Assembly: GCA_020354005.1 (NCBI GenBank)
Contig: CP070637.1
Coordinates: 1,398,018-1,432,566, forward strand
Direction of reading: 5' to 3'
DNA length: 34,549 nucleotides
Origin: Ignavibacterium sp.
GTDB taxonomy: Bacteria; Bacteroidota; Ignavibacteria; Ignavibacteriales; Ignavibacteriaceae
Shown piece after piece: positions 1 to 8,389 of the stretch. The notes beneath the pieces are model-generated. The model saw only the letters and a list, made by a program, of their open reading frames with translations. It searched no databases and was not told where the DNA came from. Made by a program: the position numbers and the translations under genes. Position 1 is the first letter of the stretch. Each line of letters starts with the position of its first letter.

Positions 1-545
1 CTTCATTCACGGCCTCTGTTAGTGGAAATACAGTTACATTAAATTGGGCAACTGCTACTGAGTTAAATAATGATGGCTTTGAGGTACAACGCAGTACAGC
101 AGAAAATGTGTGGGAGAAAATAGCATTTATTGCAGGAAATGGAACGACTACTGAGGAAAGAAATTATTCTTTCATTGATAATAATCTGGCAGTTGGGCAA
201 TACTCATACAGATTAAAACAAATCGATTTTGACGGAACCTCTGAACTCTCTGATGTAGTTAATGTAGAGGTTATTAATCCTGCTCAATATGCTCTGTCAC
301 AGAATTATCCAAATCCGTTTAACCCTAGTACCACAATTAATTTCACACTTCCAGAAGCTTCGAATGTAACGCTTAAAATTTTCAATACTTTAGGAGAAGA
401 AGTAAGTGTGCTTGTGAACCGTGTAATGGAAGCAGGAACTCACAATGTTAATTTTGATGCATCTCAGTTACAGAGTGGAATTTATTTCTACAGACTTGAA
501 GCCGGGACTTTCAATCAGGTTAGAAAGATGACATTGCTGAAATAA
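1..545 (+). CDS. T9SS cargo protein, C-terminal part (type A sorting domain)
   Basis: The 3' end of a larger gene whose start lies left of the window; the frame is open from base 3. The visible part begins with a fibronectin-like stretch (LNWATATELNNDGFEVQRS), which in this lineage usually sits just before the sorting domain. The last 80 or so residues are a type IX secretion type A sorting domain: QNYPNPFNPSTTINFTLP, then a beta-rich segment with IFNTLGEEV, then SGIYFYRLEAG and a basic C-terminal end (VRKMTLLK). In this family the domain directs export through the outer membrane by the Por/Spr machinery and is then cleaved or anchored. The passenger function cannot be known from this piece. 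A strong terminator follows 23 bases after the stop. Confidence 0.93.
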   Translation, partial: SFTASVSGNTVTLNWATATELNNDGFEVQRSTAENVWEKIAFIAGNGTTTEERNYSFIDNNLAVGQYSYRLKQIDFDGTSELSDVVNVEVINPAQYALSQNYPNPFNPSTTINFTLPEASNVTLKIFNTLGEEVSVLVNRVMEAGTHNVNFDASQLQSGIYFYRLEAGTFNQVRKMTLLK

Positions 546-567
546 TTTCGAGCAAAATCTTATTATT

Positions 568-601
568 AAAAACCCCTCTCTGAATAAGCGAGGGGTTTTT
601 T
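568..601 (+). terminator. Rho-independent terminator after the T9SS cargo gene
   Basis: Perfect stem AACCCCTC (571-578) with GAGGGGTT (590-597), 11-base loop. It is extended by three A-T pairs (568-570 with 598-600) and ends in a T run. It separates the cargo gene from miaB. Confidence 0.9.
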
Positions 602-803
602 ATTGCATCTATTTAAATTTTAAGTGATTCAATTAAATTGAAGTATCCTCAGCATTTAGGTTAAGGAAGCCATTATGTTTAGCACAAAAGCACGTTTATT
701 CGCAGTCTAAAACCCGCAACTACCTGTCTTTTGTATTGAAATATCCCATGTTTTTCTATGGCTAAATCTCTATTTTTCGACTGCAAAAAAATCAAAACAG
801 TTA

Positions 804-2153
804 ATGCAAAAAAATAAAGTGTACATAGAAACCTACGGTTGCCAGATGAACCTGGCTGATACAGAGATTGTACGTGGTATATTACAAAACAAAGGATTTG
901 ATCGGACAGATTCTGCAGATGATGCGGATATTGTATTACTAAACACGTGCAGCATAAGGGAAAATGCAGAACAGCGTATTTATGGCAGGTTAGGAAATTT
1001 TAAGAATTTAAAGGGAAGCAAACCGGAACTTGTTGTTGGGATACTTGGCTGTATGGCAGAGCGGCTTCGTAAAAATCTGGTAGAGGAAAAAAGTGTTGTT
1101 GATCTTGTTGTTGGGCCCGATGAATACCGCCGTTTACCTGAACTGATTGAAGTTGCATATAACGGTGATAAAGGGATAGGTGTTAAGCTTTCTAAAACAG
1201 AAACATATGATGATATTATCCCGCACAGGGAAGATGGACTTCAGGCATGGCTTTCAGTTATGCGTGGATGTGATAAGTTCTGTACTTTCTGTGTTGTTCC
1301 TTTTACACGTGGCAGGGAAAGAAGCAGATCGCTTGCTTCTATTGTGGATGAAGTAAAGCAATTAGCGGAAAGAGGTTTTAAGGAAATAACATTATTAGGT
1401 CAGAACGTTAATTCGTATAGAGATAACAATTCTGATTTTGCAAACTTGCTGGCTGCTTGCGCTGAAGTCGATAGAACAATGAGAATTAGATATACAACCT
1501 CACACCCACAAGATCTTTCAGATAAGTTACTAATTACAATTGCTGAGCATCAGAATATTTGCAATTATATTCATCTTCCGGTTCAATCAGGATCGGATAG
1601 AATATTGGAACTGATGAACAGAACTTACACAATCGATCACTATCTGAAATTAATTGAAAAATCGCGAAAGAATATTCCAGGTGTTAGTTTTTCAACGGAT
1701 ATTATAGCCGGTTTTCCCACTGAAACTTATGAAGACCATGTTATGACTCTGGATATAATGCGCGAGGTGAAATATGACGGTGCTTACATGTTTAAATACT
1801 CGCCTCGTGAGGGAACAAAAGCATACCGGATGAAGGATGATGTTTCGGAGGAAACAAAATCCAATAGGCTGCACGAGATAATTGATCTTCAACAACAGAT
1901 TTCTTTTGAAAAAAATCAGGAACTATTGGGGACAGATGAGGTAGTTTTGGTTGAAGGTTTGAGCAGGAAGTCGGATGAGTTTTATGCCGGAAGAACAGAT
2001 ACAAATAAAGTTGTTATCTTTCCAAAGAAAAATGAGATTGCACAAGGAAGTTATGTAAGTGTGAAGATTAATAAAGCTACTCACGCAACATTATTCGGTA
2101 ATTTTGTTGACATTGCCGACGTTGCCAATGACAATCTTGCTTTAATTGCATAA
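804..2153 (+). CDS. miaB: tRNA-2-methylthio-N6-dimethylallyladenosine synthase MiaB
   Basis: Radical-SAM methylthiotransferase that adds a methylthio group to isopentenyl-adenosine 37 of tRNAs reading UNN codons. The N-terminal UPF0004 domain carries three cluster-binding cysteines, C13 (YGCQMN), C49 (NTCSIRENAEQR) and C83 (LGCMAER). The radical-SAM CxxxCxxC motif is C156, C160 and C163 (RGCDKFCTFC). A TRAM-like RNA-binding domain occupies about residues 375-440. The length, 449 residues, is normal for the family. NTCSIRENAEQR and FTRGRERSR distinguish it from RimO, whose gene is at 12491. No clear Shine-Dalgarno precedes the ATG. The order miaB, sigma-54 activator, lptE recalls a gene order I remember from Bacteroidota, with two extra genes inserted here. 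Confidence 0.97.
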   Translation: MQKNKVYIETYGCQMNLADTEIVRGILQNKGFDRTDSADDADIVLLNTCSIRENAEQRIYGRLGNFKNLKGSKPELVVGILGCMAERLRKNLVEEKSVVDLVVGPDEYRRLPELIEVAYNGDKGIGVKLSKTETYDDIIPHREDGLQAWLSVMRGCDKFCTFCVVPFTRGRERSRSLASIVDEVKQLAERGFKEITLLGQNVNSYRDNNSDFANLLAACAEVDRTMRIRYTTSHPQDLSDKLLITIAEHQNICNYIHLPVQSGSDRILELMNRTYTIDHYLKLIEKSRKNIPGVSFSTDIIAGFPTETYEDHVMTLDIMREVKYDGAYMFKYSPREGTKAYRMKDDVSEETKSNRLHEIIDLQQQISFEKNQELLGTDEVVLVEGLSRKSDEFYAGRTDTNKVVIFPKKNEIAQGSYVSVKINKATHATLFGNFVDIADVANDNLALIA

Positions 2154-2218
2154 GTTGAAAAGAAAATAAAATTGCTGCTTAACATTATCCGTCGCAATCA
2201 GAAATTGTGTTAATTACT

Positions 2219-2956
2219 ATGAGTTCTCAAAATTTTAAATTATTCTATTTTATATCACCACTACTCATCATACTTTCGATTAATACTTTTCCGCAAGATG
2301 TAAACATAATCCCATATTTAAAACAAATCGAAAGCGGAAAAGCCGAAGATGTGAGGTATGATTTGATGGATTTAAAAGAGCGGAATCCTGAAAGTCCCTC
2401 TGTTATGTTCCTCGATGGCGTGTTGACTGAAAATGGACAAAAGGCTCTTTTAATTTATCAGAATATTGTTGATAAATATCCTAATAGCAAATATGCCGAT
2501 GCCGCTTTATACAGGATTTACTCTTATTACTATGCCTTAGGACTGTACGAATCAGCGAGTAAAAAGCTGAGCTTATTGATTAACAACTACCCTGCATCAC
2601 CCTACATTAATATAGCAAAGCAAAATCAATTGCTTATTAGTCCTGACATTGAGAAAGAAGAAGATAAAGCAACCCGGTACGGGCGAGACCAACAAACAAT
2701 TGATGATGTTTCCGGTAGTTACAAATACACAATTCAGGCGGGAGCATTTTCGAACAGGGAGAATGCCCGGTCTCTTCAGGATAATTTTGAAAAGTCCGGA
2801 TTATATTCTCAGATAATAGCAAAACAGGTTGCCGGTACTACATTTCATATTGTTTATGTTGGTAGGTTTGTAACTAATGACGAAGCGGAGGATTTTTTAA
2901 GAACCATCAATACAAAGTTTAATCTTACCGGCAGAGTAGTAACGATAAATCAGTAA
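2219..2956 (+). CDS. exported SPOR-domain protein with helical repeats
   Basis: The N-terminus has a hydrophobic signal segment (LFYFISPLLIILSINTF followed by PQD), so the protein is probably exported to the periplasm. Residues about 40-145 look like two degenerate TPR units (ALLIYQNIVDKYPNSKYADAALYRI and ASKKLSLLINNYPASPYINIA). The last 75 or so residues form a SPOR domain (YTIQAGAFSNRENARSL, then FHIVYVGRF), which in other bacteria binds denuded peptidoglycan glycan strands. A cell-wall or division-site role is inferred from that. An in-frame GTG at 2207 would add four residues; I prefer the ATG at 2219 because the signal peptide then begins normally. It ends 4 bases before the next gene. 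Confidence 0.85.
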   Translation: MSSQNFKLFYFISPLLIILSINTFPQDVNIIPYLKQIESGKAEDVRYDLMDLKERNPESPSVMFLDGVLTENGQKALLIYQNIVDKYPNSKYADAALYRIYSYYYALGLYESASKKLSLLINNYPASPYINIAKQNQLLISPDIEKEEDKATRYGRDQQTIDDVSGSYKYTIQAGAFSNRENARSLQDNFEKSGLYSQIIAKQVAGTTFHIVYVGRFVTNDEAEDFLRTINTKFNLTGRVVTINQ

Positions 2957-2960
2957 TTGA

Positions 2961-3737
2961 ATGGCTGAAATAATATTTATTGGAACAGGTTCAGGTAAAA
3001 CTTCATTAAGTCGTTTCCACTCATCTTTTCTCATTTCAACATCTCGTTATAATTTACTTGTGGATGCTGGTGATGGGGTATCAAAAGCATTGTTATCGCA
3101 GGGTATTGATTGCACAAAAATAGATGGGATATTATTTACACACCTTCATCCGGATCACTATACCGGTATTGCTGCCTTAATTGTGCAGATGAAAATGTAT
3201 AACAGGAAAGACCAACTAGACATTTTTGTAAATTCAGAATTGGTTGATGTTATAAAAAATTTCTTAATAAACTCTTATTTATTTCCAGAGCGAATGGAAT
3301 TTTCAATATCTTATAATCAGCTTAATGATAACAACCAGTTCAAGATAAATGATGAAATAAATGTTTTACCAAGGCAGAATACACATTTAACACCAATCTC
3401 CGAACTACCCGAATATAAACGGCATAGTTTTTCTTGCAGCAGTTTTCTTTTGGGTGTTGAAGACAAACACATACACTACACTGGAGATATTGGAAATAAA
3501 GATGACCTTTTACTTTTTAGAGAATTTAATCCTGATTTTCTTATAACCGAAATCACTCACATAAATCTGAGCGATATTCTAGATTCATTGGATGAAGATA
3601 ATCTAGCTGAGAAAATTTTTTTTACACACATCAGTGATGAAGATGGGGAGAGAATTGAAGAATTTCTCACTTGTTTACCGGATAATTTAGTGAAAAAGTT
3701 CGTTATTGCTCAGGATGGCCTGAAAATTCCCATATGA
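2961..3737 (+). CDS. metallo-beta-lactamase-fold hydrolase (RNase Z-like)
   Basis: A 258-residue metal-dependent hydrolase. The metal-binding motif THLHPDHYTG gives H61, H63, D65 and H66; D176 (HYTGDIGN) and H223 (FFTHISDED) fit the bridging aspartate and last histidine, and H142 or H155 the remaining ligand. The layout resembles RNase Z/ElaC-like and phosphodiesterase-like members rather than true beta-lactamases. The flexible-arm insertion of RNase Z was not recognised, so tRNA processing is not claimed. There is no signal peptide, so it is cytoplasmic. It is probably co-transcribed with the SPOR gene. Its stop codon lies inside the palindrome at 3735. Confidence 0.85.
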   Translation: MAEIIFIGTGSGKTSLSRFHSSFLISTSRYNLLVDAGDGVSKALLSQGIDCTKIDGILFTHLHPDHYTGIAALIVQMKMYNRKDQLDIFVNSELVDVIKNFLINSYLFPERMEFSISYNQLNDNNQFKINDEINVLPRQNTHLTPISELPEYKRHSFSCSSFLLGVEDKHIHYTGDIGNKDDLLLFREFNPDFLITEITHINLSDILDSLDEDNLAEKIFFTHISDEDGERIEEFLTCLPDNLVKKFVIAQDGLKIPI

Positions 3738-3748
3738 CAATATTGTCA
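3735..3748. promoter_or_regulatory. 14-base perfect palindrome before the sigma-54 activator gene
   Basis: TGACAATATTGTCA is its own reverse complement. It overlaps the stop codon of the preceding gene and lies about 110 bases upstream of the activator start. A near copy follows at 3821. The arrangement suggests a dimeric regulator binding site. Which protein binds is unknown; the adjacent Fis-type activator is a candidate. Confidence 0.45.
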
Positions 3749-3820
3749 CTAATTACCCTTCATTAATAGGCCAAATTTATTATATTTAAAATATCGAAAG
3801 AATTTTAATTCTGACCGTGC

Positions 3821-3831
3821 GACAATATGTC
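3821..3831. promoter_or_regulatory. second, imperfect copy of the GACAATAT-GTC palindrome
   Basis: GACAATATGTC shares the GAC and GTC arms and the AATAT core with the palindrome at 3735 but is one base shorter. It sits 25 bases before the ATG of the activator gene, a place where binding could repress. Confidence 0.4.
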
Positions 3832-3856
3832 ACCCAAAGTTTCATAATACAGATAA

Positions 3857-4963
3857 ATGACAAGAGAAGAATTTAAAGAGCAGAACGGAATTATTGGTAA
3901 ATCTCAGGAGATAAACGACCTTGCTGATATCGTGATGCAAGTGGCTCCTTCCGATATTTCAGTCCTTATTTATGGAGAGAGTGGTGTTGGAAAGGAAATA
4001 TTTGCAGCGGCTTTACACAATGCAAGTAAGCGCACTGCAAAACCATTTGTAACTGTTAATAGCGGGGCAATTCCGGAAGGAATTTTAGAAAGCGAATTGT
4101 TCGGTCATAGAAAAGGTGCGTTTACCGGAGCCGTAGGTTCGCGCAAAGGTTATTTTGAAATTGCTGATGGCGGAACACTTTTTCTCGATGAGATTGCTGA
4201 AATGCCGATGACAACACAGGTAAAATTACTTCGCGCAATCGAAACCCAGGAGTTTATGAGTATTGGTGCCGAAACAGTTACGAAAGTGGATGTTAGATTT
4301 ATCGCCGCGACAAATAAAGATCTTCAGAAAGAAGTTGATGAAAAAAGATTTAGAGAAGACCTTTATTTCAGATTGAAAGCAGTGACACTTAACATCCCGC
4401 CATTAAGAAAACGCAAAGAAGATATTGAAGTATTAACTCATTACTTTATCGAACGGTATGACCAGGAAAATAAAATCAAAAAGCCGATTATCACCGATGA
4501 AGCATTACACATTTTGATGGAGAATAGCTGGCCTGGTAATGTAAGAGAGTTGAAGAATACATTGGATACTGCCATCGCATTAAATAAAGGTGGCAGGCTC
4601 GATGTAGGTTCTTTCAGTGCTCTTTTAGTTGAAGAAAAGGTTTATGAAAATGGGCGGAACCTTCCGATATTTTTAAGAAAATCACCTGAAGAAGCAGATA
4701 GAGAATTACTTTACAGAGCGCTGTTTGAAATTAAAAAAGACCTGATTGATTTGAAGGATTTAATCATTAACCAGCAAAATGAAATTATTACAAATAATAG
4801 GGGAAGAAGCGAGGAAGATATTATGGCGCTGGATGAACTGGAAAAGGAAGCGATAAAAAACGCTTTGGAAAAAACACGAGGTAGTAAAAGGAAAGCCGCA
4901 AAACTTTTAAATATTAGTGAAAGAACTCTTTACAGAAAAATTAAGCAATATGAACTTCAATAA
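3857..4963 (+). CDS. sigma-54-dependent transcriptional activator without a sensor domain
   Basis: An enhancer-binding protein of the NtrC/PspF class, 368 residues. The AAA+ domain starts almost at the N-terminus: Walker A GESGVGKE at 40-47, the sigma-54-contacting GAFTGA loop at 87-92, and Walker B GTLFLDE at 106-112. A Fis-type helix-turn-helix closes the protein (GSKRKAAKLLNISERTLYRK, about 344-363). No receiver, GAF or PAS domain precedes the ATPase, so control must come from a partner protein, from expression level or from DNA-site occupancy. It overlaps lptE by 14 bases. Its targets are unknown, and I saw no convincing -24/-12 promoter in the window. Confidence 0.95.
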   Translation: MTREEFKEQNGIIGKSQEINDLADIVMQVAPSDISVLIYGESGVGKEIFAAALHNASKRTAKPFVTVNSGAIPEGILESELFGHRKGAFTGAVGSRKGYFEIADGGTLFLDEIAEMPMTTQVKLLRAIETQEFMSIGAETVTKVDVRFIAATNKDLQKEVDEKRFREDLYFRLKAVTLNIPPLRKRKEDIEVLTHYFIERYDQENKIKKPIITDEALHILMENSWPGNVRELKNTLDTAIALNKGGRLDVGSFSALLVEEKVYENGRNLPIFLRKSPEEADRELLYRALFEIKKDLIDLKDLIINQQNEIITNNRGRSEEDIMALDELEKEAIKNALEKTRGSKRKAAKLLNISERTLYRKIKQYELQ

Positions 4964-5516
4964 AGCTCAACGTACGAATAATAAGTTAATTATGCTTGTA
5001 AAAAGCAGAGTATCTTTGTTTGTGCTTTTATTGTTAATATCTGCTATGATGGTTAACTTTACTGCCTGTTGTATGTATTCATTTACCGGAGCTTCTGTCC
5101 CAGACCATTTGGAGACTATTGCAGTGCCAATAGCTGTGGATAGAAGTGGAGCCGGATTACCGGGATTGAGAGAATTACTTACTCAACAGCTAATACAGGA
5201 GTTTATTGATGATAATTCTTTTCAGGTTACAGCCGGTACAAAAGCAAATGCAATAGTTGAATGTACAATTGTATCGGTAACTGATGTTCCTTCAATTGTT
5301 GGTGCCGGTGAAAATATAGAGCAGAGACGCCTGACGGTAAATGTACAGGTAATCTATAAAGATTTAGTAAAGAGGGTAAATGTTTTCGATAAAAGTTTTT
5401 CCAATTATGGTGATTATGTGCCTGGCACTACCGAAAATGAACGTATTCAAGCATCTGAGGTTGCTGTAAATAAAATAAGTGAAGATATAGTATTAGCTGT
5501 GATTTCGGGCTGGTAA
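4950..5516 (+). CDS. lptE: LPS assembly lipoprotein LptE
   Basis: Matches the Bacteroidota-type LptE family, the outer-membrane lipoprotein partner of LptD in placing lipopolysaccharide on the cell surface. A hydrophobic segment (SLFVLLLLISAMM) is followed by a lipobox-like FTAC and a second cysteine; the mature part opens with YSFTGASVPDHLETIAVP, typical of the family. It continues with an ELLTQQLIQEF helix and paired beta strands. The start is uncertain. ATG 4950 overlaps the activator gene and suggests translational coupling, whereas ATG 4992 gives a more standard short basic N-region (MLVKSR). Its position directly after the sigma-54 activator fits the Bacteroidota arrangement. Confidence 0.85.
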   Translation: MNFNKAQRTNNKLIMLVKSRVSLFVLLLLISAMMVNFTACCMYSFTGASVPDHLETIAVPIAVDRSGAGLPGLRELLTQQLIQEFIDDNSFQVTAGTKANAIVECTIVSVTDVPSIVGAGENIEQRRLTVNVQVIYKDLVKRVNVFDKSFSNYGDYVPGTTENERIQASEVAVNKISEDIVLAVISGW

Positions 5517-5534
5517 ATTATAAAGGTTTTTATC

Positions 5535-6989
5535 TTGGATGAAATTGTATTAATAGGTTACTTTTTTTCTCTTCTGATATTGTTCATATTCGGGCTTCAC
5601 GGATTTATAATGCTCTACTATCACAGGAAGTATAAAGAAGTCCGTCACAATCCCCAATCTAATTGTAGCTGCGAAGATATTGTTACAATTCAATTACCTC
5701 TTTTTAATGAGCTTTATGTTGTAGAAAGATTAATTGGCGAAGTTTGAGATATCGATTATCCTAAAGACAAACTTGAAATTCAGGTACTTGATGATTCAAC
5801 AGATGAAACGGTGAATGTGGCTAAAAGAATTGTTGAAGAGAAAAGGAAACAAGGATTTGATATTTCATATATTCACCGGGAAAACAGGCAGGGATTTAAG
5901 GCAGGTGCCTTGAAGGAAGGTTTGAGGATTGCCAAAGGCAAATACATTGCAATATTCGATGCAGATTTTATGCCCCGTAAAAATTTTCTTAAGGAAACGC
6001 TTCCCTTCTTTAATGATGAAAAAGTTGGAATGGTACAAACAAGGTGGGAACATCTGAATGGCAACCATTCAATTCTTACAAAAGCTCAGGCACTTGCTTT
6101 AGACGGGCATTTTGTGATTGAGCAAACAGTTAGAAATAAAGCCGGTTTCTTTATTAATTTTAACGGTACTGGTGGCGTATGGAGAAAAAATTGTATTGAA
6201 GATGCAGGCAACTGGCATGAAGATACTTTAACCGAGGATTTAGACCTTAGCTACCGTGCCCAATTAAATGGTTGGAAATTTATCTTCTTAAAAGATTTTA
6301 CCTCACCGGCTGAGCTTCCATCAGATTTAAGTGCCTTAAAATCGCAACAGTTTAGATGGACTAAGGGTGCTATCGAAACTGCAAAGAAGATACTTCCTGT
6401 ATTATGGAAATCAAAAGTGTCAATGCGTGTAAAATTGCAATCAACATTTCATTTAACTAACAATCTTGTTTTTCCATTTATACTGTTGGCAGCAATATTA
6501 AATGTACCTCTAGTATTTATAAAAAACAGCGGCTCGCACGAACTCTATTTTGCATTTATGTCAATATTCGTTCTTGCATTTATAAGTACGTTTCTCTTAT
6601 ATCTATATTCTCAAAAAGATGTACGTGCTGACTGGCGGAAGAAGATAGTATTGTTTCCTTTATTTATGGCAGGCAGTATGGGATTATCCATAAACAACTC
6701 ACGTGCTGTTTTTGAAGGATTATTAAACCGTAAAAGTGAGTTTGTCCGCACTCCGAAGTTTAAAGTGGTTGATGAGAAAAACTCGTGGATCGGAAAAAAA
6801 TATCTTAATAGTAAATTGGGCTTCTCAGAAATTATTGAAACCATAATGGCCGTCTATTGCTTTATAGGGGTTGCATCAAGTATATATTTTCTTGAAATTG
6901 CAGCGTTACCGTTCCAGCTGTTGTTTTTTACGGGATTTTCTTTTGTAGCAATAACTAGCATAAAGAACGCATTAACTAATAACCTTTAA
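5535..6989 (+). pseudogene. family 2 glycosyltransferase (cellulose-synthase-like) split by an in-frame TGA
   Basis: Both halves are in one frame and read as a single membrane glycosyltransferase of about 484 residues, interrupted only by TGA at 5745-5747. Before the stop are an N-terminal membrane helix (IGYFFSLLILFIFGLHGFI) and the start of the catalytic fold (TIQLPLFNELYVVERLIGEV). After it come DYPKDKLEIQVLDDSTDET, the DAD metal motif (IAIFDADFMP), TEDLDLSYRAQ and the QQFRW motif, then several membrane helices. Family members usually have cysteine or another small residue where the TGA stands, so a Cys codon changed to TGA is the simplest explanation. The gene starts at TTG 5535, 18 bases after lptE. 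The downstream fragment alone would lack the nucleotide-sugar binding start of the domain and the first helix. It may be a true nonsense mutation or a sequence error. Confidence 0.85.
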
Positions 6990-6997
6990 AAAAGAAT

Positions 6998-7717
6998 TTG
7001 ACTGAAACAGAAAATATAGAATTCAATAAAAAGGTTAGCCTTATTTACGAATACAATAAAAACACACCCTTATTTGTAAAAGTTGCTCACTCCGAACTTG
7101 AAAAAAATAATATTGATGAAGCTGTTGAAATTCTTAATACCGGATTAAAAATTCACAAAGAACATCCAACTGCAAATTTGCTATTGGGTAAAGCGTATTC
7201 ATTAAGGGGCAATTACGCCGAAGCAATTCATTTGTTTAAAAAGGGAAGTAAGATAATAAGGTCTGATGAAACGTATGATTACTATTTTAAGGAACTTGAA
7301 AAAATCAGAAAGCAGCGTTCATTATTTGAAACAACAAAGGGTAGTGAATTTTACAAAGCATCGGATGAAATAGATGGGTCAATAATCAATAATGAAATTT
7401 TCGAGCAAGAAACTGAATCAACTACTGGAGAAGATTTAGCTGCTTCTATAGATGAAAGATTGGAACAACTTGCTGAGGAAATTTCAAAAGCAAAACTTTC
7501 TCCCTCCTACAACGGCGCGTCTTCTGAGAACGAAATTTTTGAGAATTTATCTGGTGAAAATCTGATAGTATCTGAAACACTTGCCAAAATATATTATGCA
7601 CAGAATGAGTATGAAGAGGCGATAAATGTCTACAAAAAACTGATTAATAAGGATGCTTCTAAGTATGATTATTACATCGAAAAGATTAATGAAATTCGTG
7701 CAAAGTTAAGTTCCTGA
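6998..7717 (+). CDS. tetratricopeptide repeat protein
   Basis: A 239-residue protein without signal peptide or membrane helix. Two TPR units lie near the N-terminus (LEKNNIDEAVEILNTGLKI and AYSLRGNYAEAIHLFKKGSK) and another near the C-terminus (IYYAQNEYEEAINVYKKLI). They are separated by an acidic, probably disordered linker (about 110-185). TPRs usually mediate protein-protein contact; the partner is unknown. The start is TTG at 6998, eight bases after the glycosyltransferase stop; no in-frame ATG lies nearby. It probably shares a transcript with the genes upstream. Confidence 0.8.
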   Translation: MTETENIEFNKKVSLIYEYNKNTPLFVKVAHSELEKNNIDEAVEILNTGLKIHKEHPTANLLLGKAYSLRGNYAEAIHLFKKGSKIIRSDETYDYYFKELEKIRKQRSLFETTKGSEFYKASDEIDGSIINNEIFEQETESTTGEDLAASIDERLEQLAEEISKAKLSPSYNGASSENEIFENLSGENLIVSETLAKIYYAQNEYEEAINVYKKLINKDASKYDYYIEKINEIRAKLSS

Positions 7718-7795
7718 TTGCCTCTACTGATATCCTCCTTTATATTATCCCCTCAACAAATTTTATCCTTTTAAAAATTTACTCATGCAGATGAG

Positions 7796-8389
7796 GTGAA
7801 ACTTAAAAGAGCCTTCTACACAAAAGATGTATTAACAGTTGCTAGTGAACTGCTTGGAAAAGTACTGGTTAAAAACGAACGTGGTAAAATGTTTTCGGGT
7901 AGAATAGTTGAGTTAGAAGCATATGATGGTAGGACTGACAAGGCGGCACACACGTATGGTGGTAAGACAAAAAGGAATGAGGTTATGTTTAATGAAGGTG
8001 GATATTTATATGTTTATCTTAGCTATGGTGTACATTATTGCTGTAATGTAGTAACCGGAACAGAAGGCACCGGGACAGCAATTTTGATTAGGGCTGTAGA
8101 ACCGCTGGAAGGTGTTGAAAGGATGATAATGAATAGATTCGGTAAAAAGAAATTGAGTGAGAAAGAAATGTATCATCTTACCAGTGGGCCGGGTAAGGTT
8201 TGTAAAGCCTTTGGCATTACGAAGGGTCATTCAGGTGTTGATTTAACCGGAGATAAAATTTATCTAATGGATTCAGTTTTAAAGAAGGATGAGAAGATTG
8301 CTGTCTCAAAAAGAATAGGTATTACAAAATCTGCTCATTTGCCGTGGAGATATTTTATTAAGAATAATCCCTATTTATCTAGAAAATGA
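7796..8389 (+). CDS. 3-methyladenine DNA glycosylase (AAG/MPG family)
   Basis: A monofunctional base-excision glycosylase of the eukaryote-like AAG fold, removing alkylated purines such as 3-methyladenine and hypoxanthine. Landmarks are the catalytic-glutamate segment IVELEAYDG, the HTYGGKTKRNEVMF motif, the nucleotide-flipping strand YLYVYLSYGVHYCCNVV, and ILIRAVEPLEG followed by LTSGPGKVCKAFGI. At 197 residues it has the normal bacterial length. The start is GTG at 7796 with GATGAG just before it as a weak ribosome site. Its stop overlaps the next start in an ATGA junction. Confidence 0.94.
   Translation: MKLKRAFYTKDVLTVASELLGKVLVKNERGKMFSGRIVELEAYDGRTDKAAHTYGGKTKRNEVMFNEGGYLYVYLSYGVHYCCNVVTGTEGTGTAILIRAVEPLEGVERMIMNRFGKKKLSEKEMYHLTSGPGKVCKAFGITKGHSGVDLTGDKIYLMDSVLKKDEKIAVSKRIGITKSAHLPWRYFIKNNPYLSRK

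Noticed and set aside
546..803. Possible small gene or RNA between the T9SS cargo gene and miaB
   Set aside because: Only the terminator is supported; no open frame with a start signal, tRNA fold or riboswitch was recognised.
5745..5747. Selenocysteine at the TGA in the glycosyltransferase
   Set aside because: The position is not a redox site in this family, no SECIS-like hairpin was seen just downstream, and a second gene is broken by TAA, which selenocysteine cannot explain.
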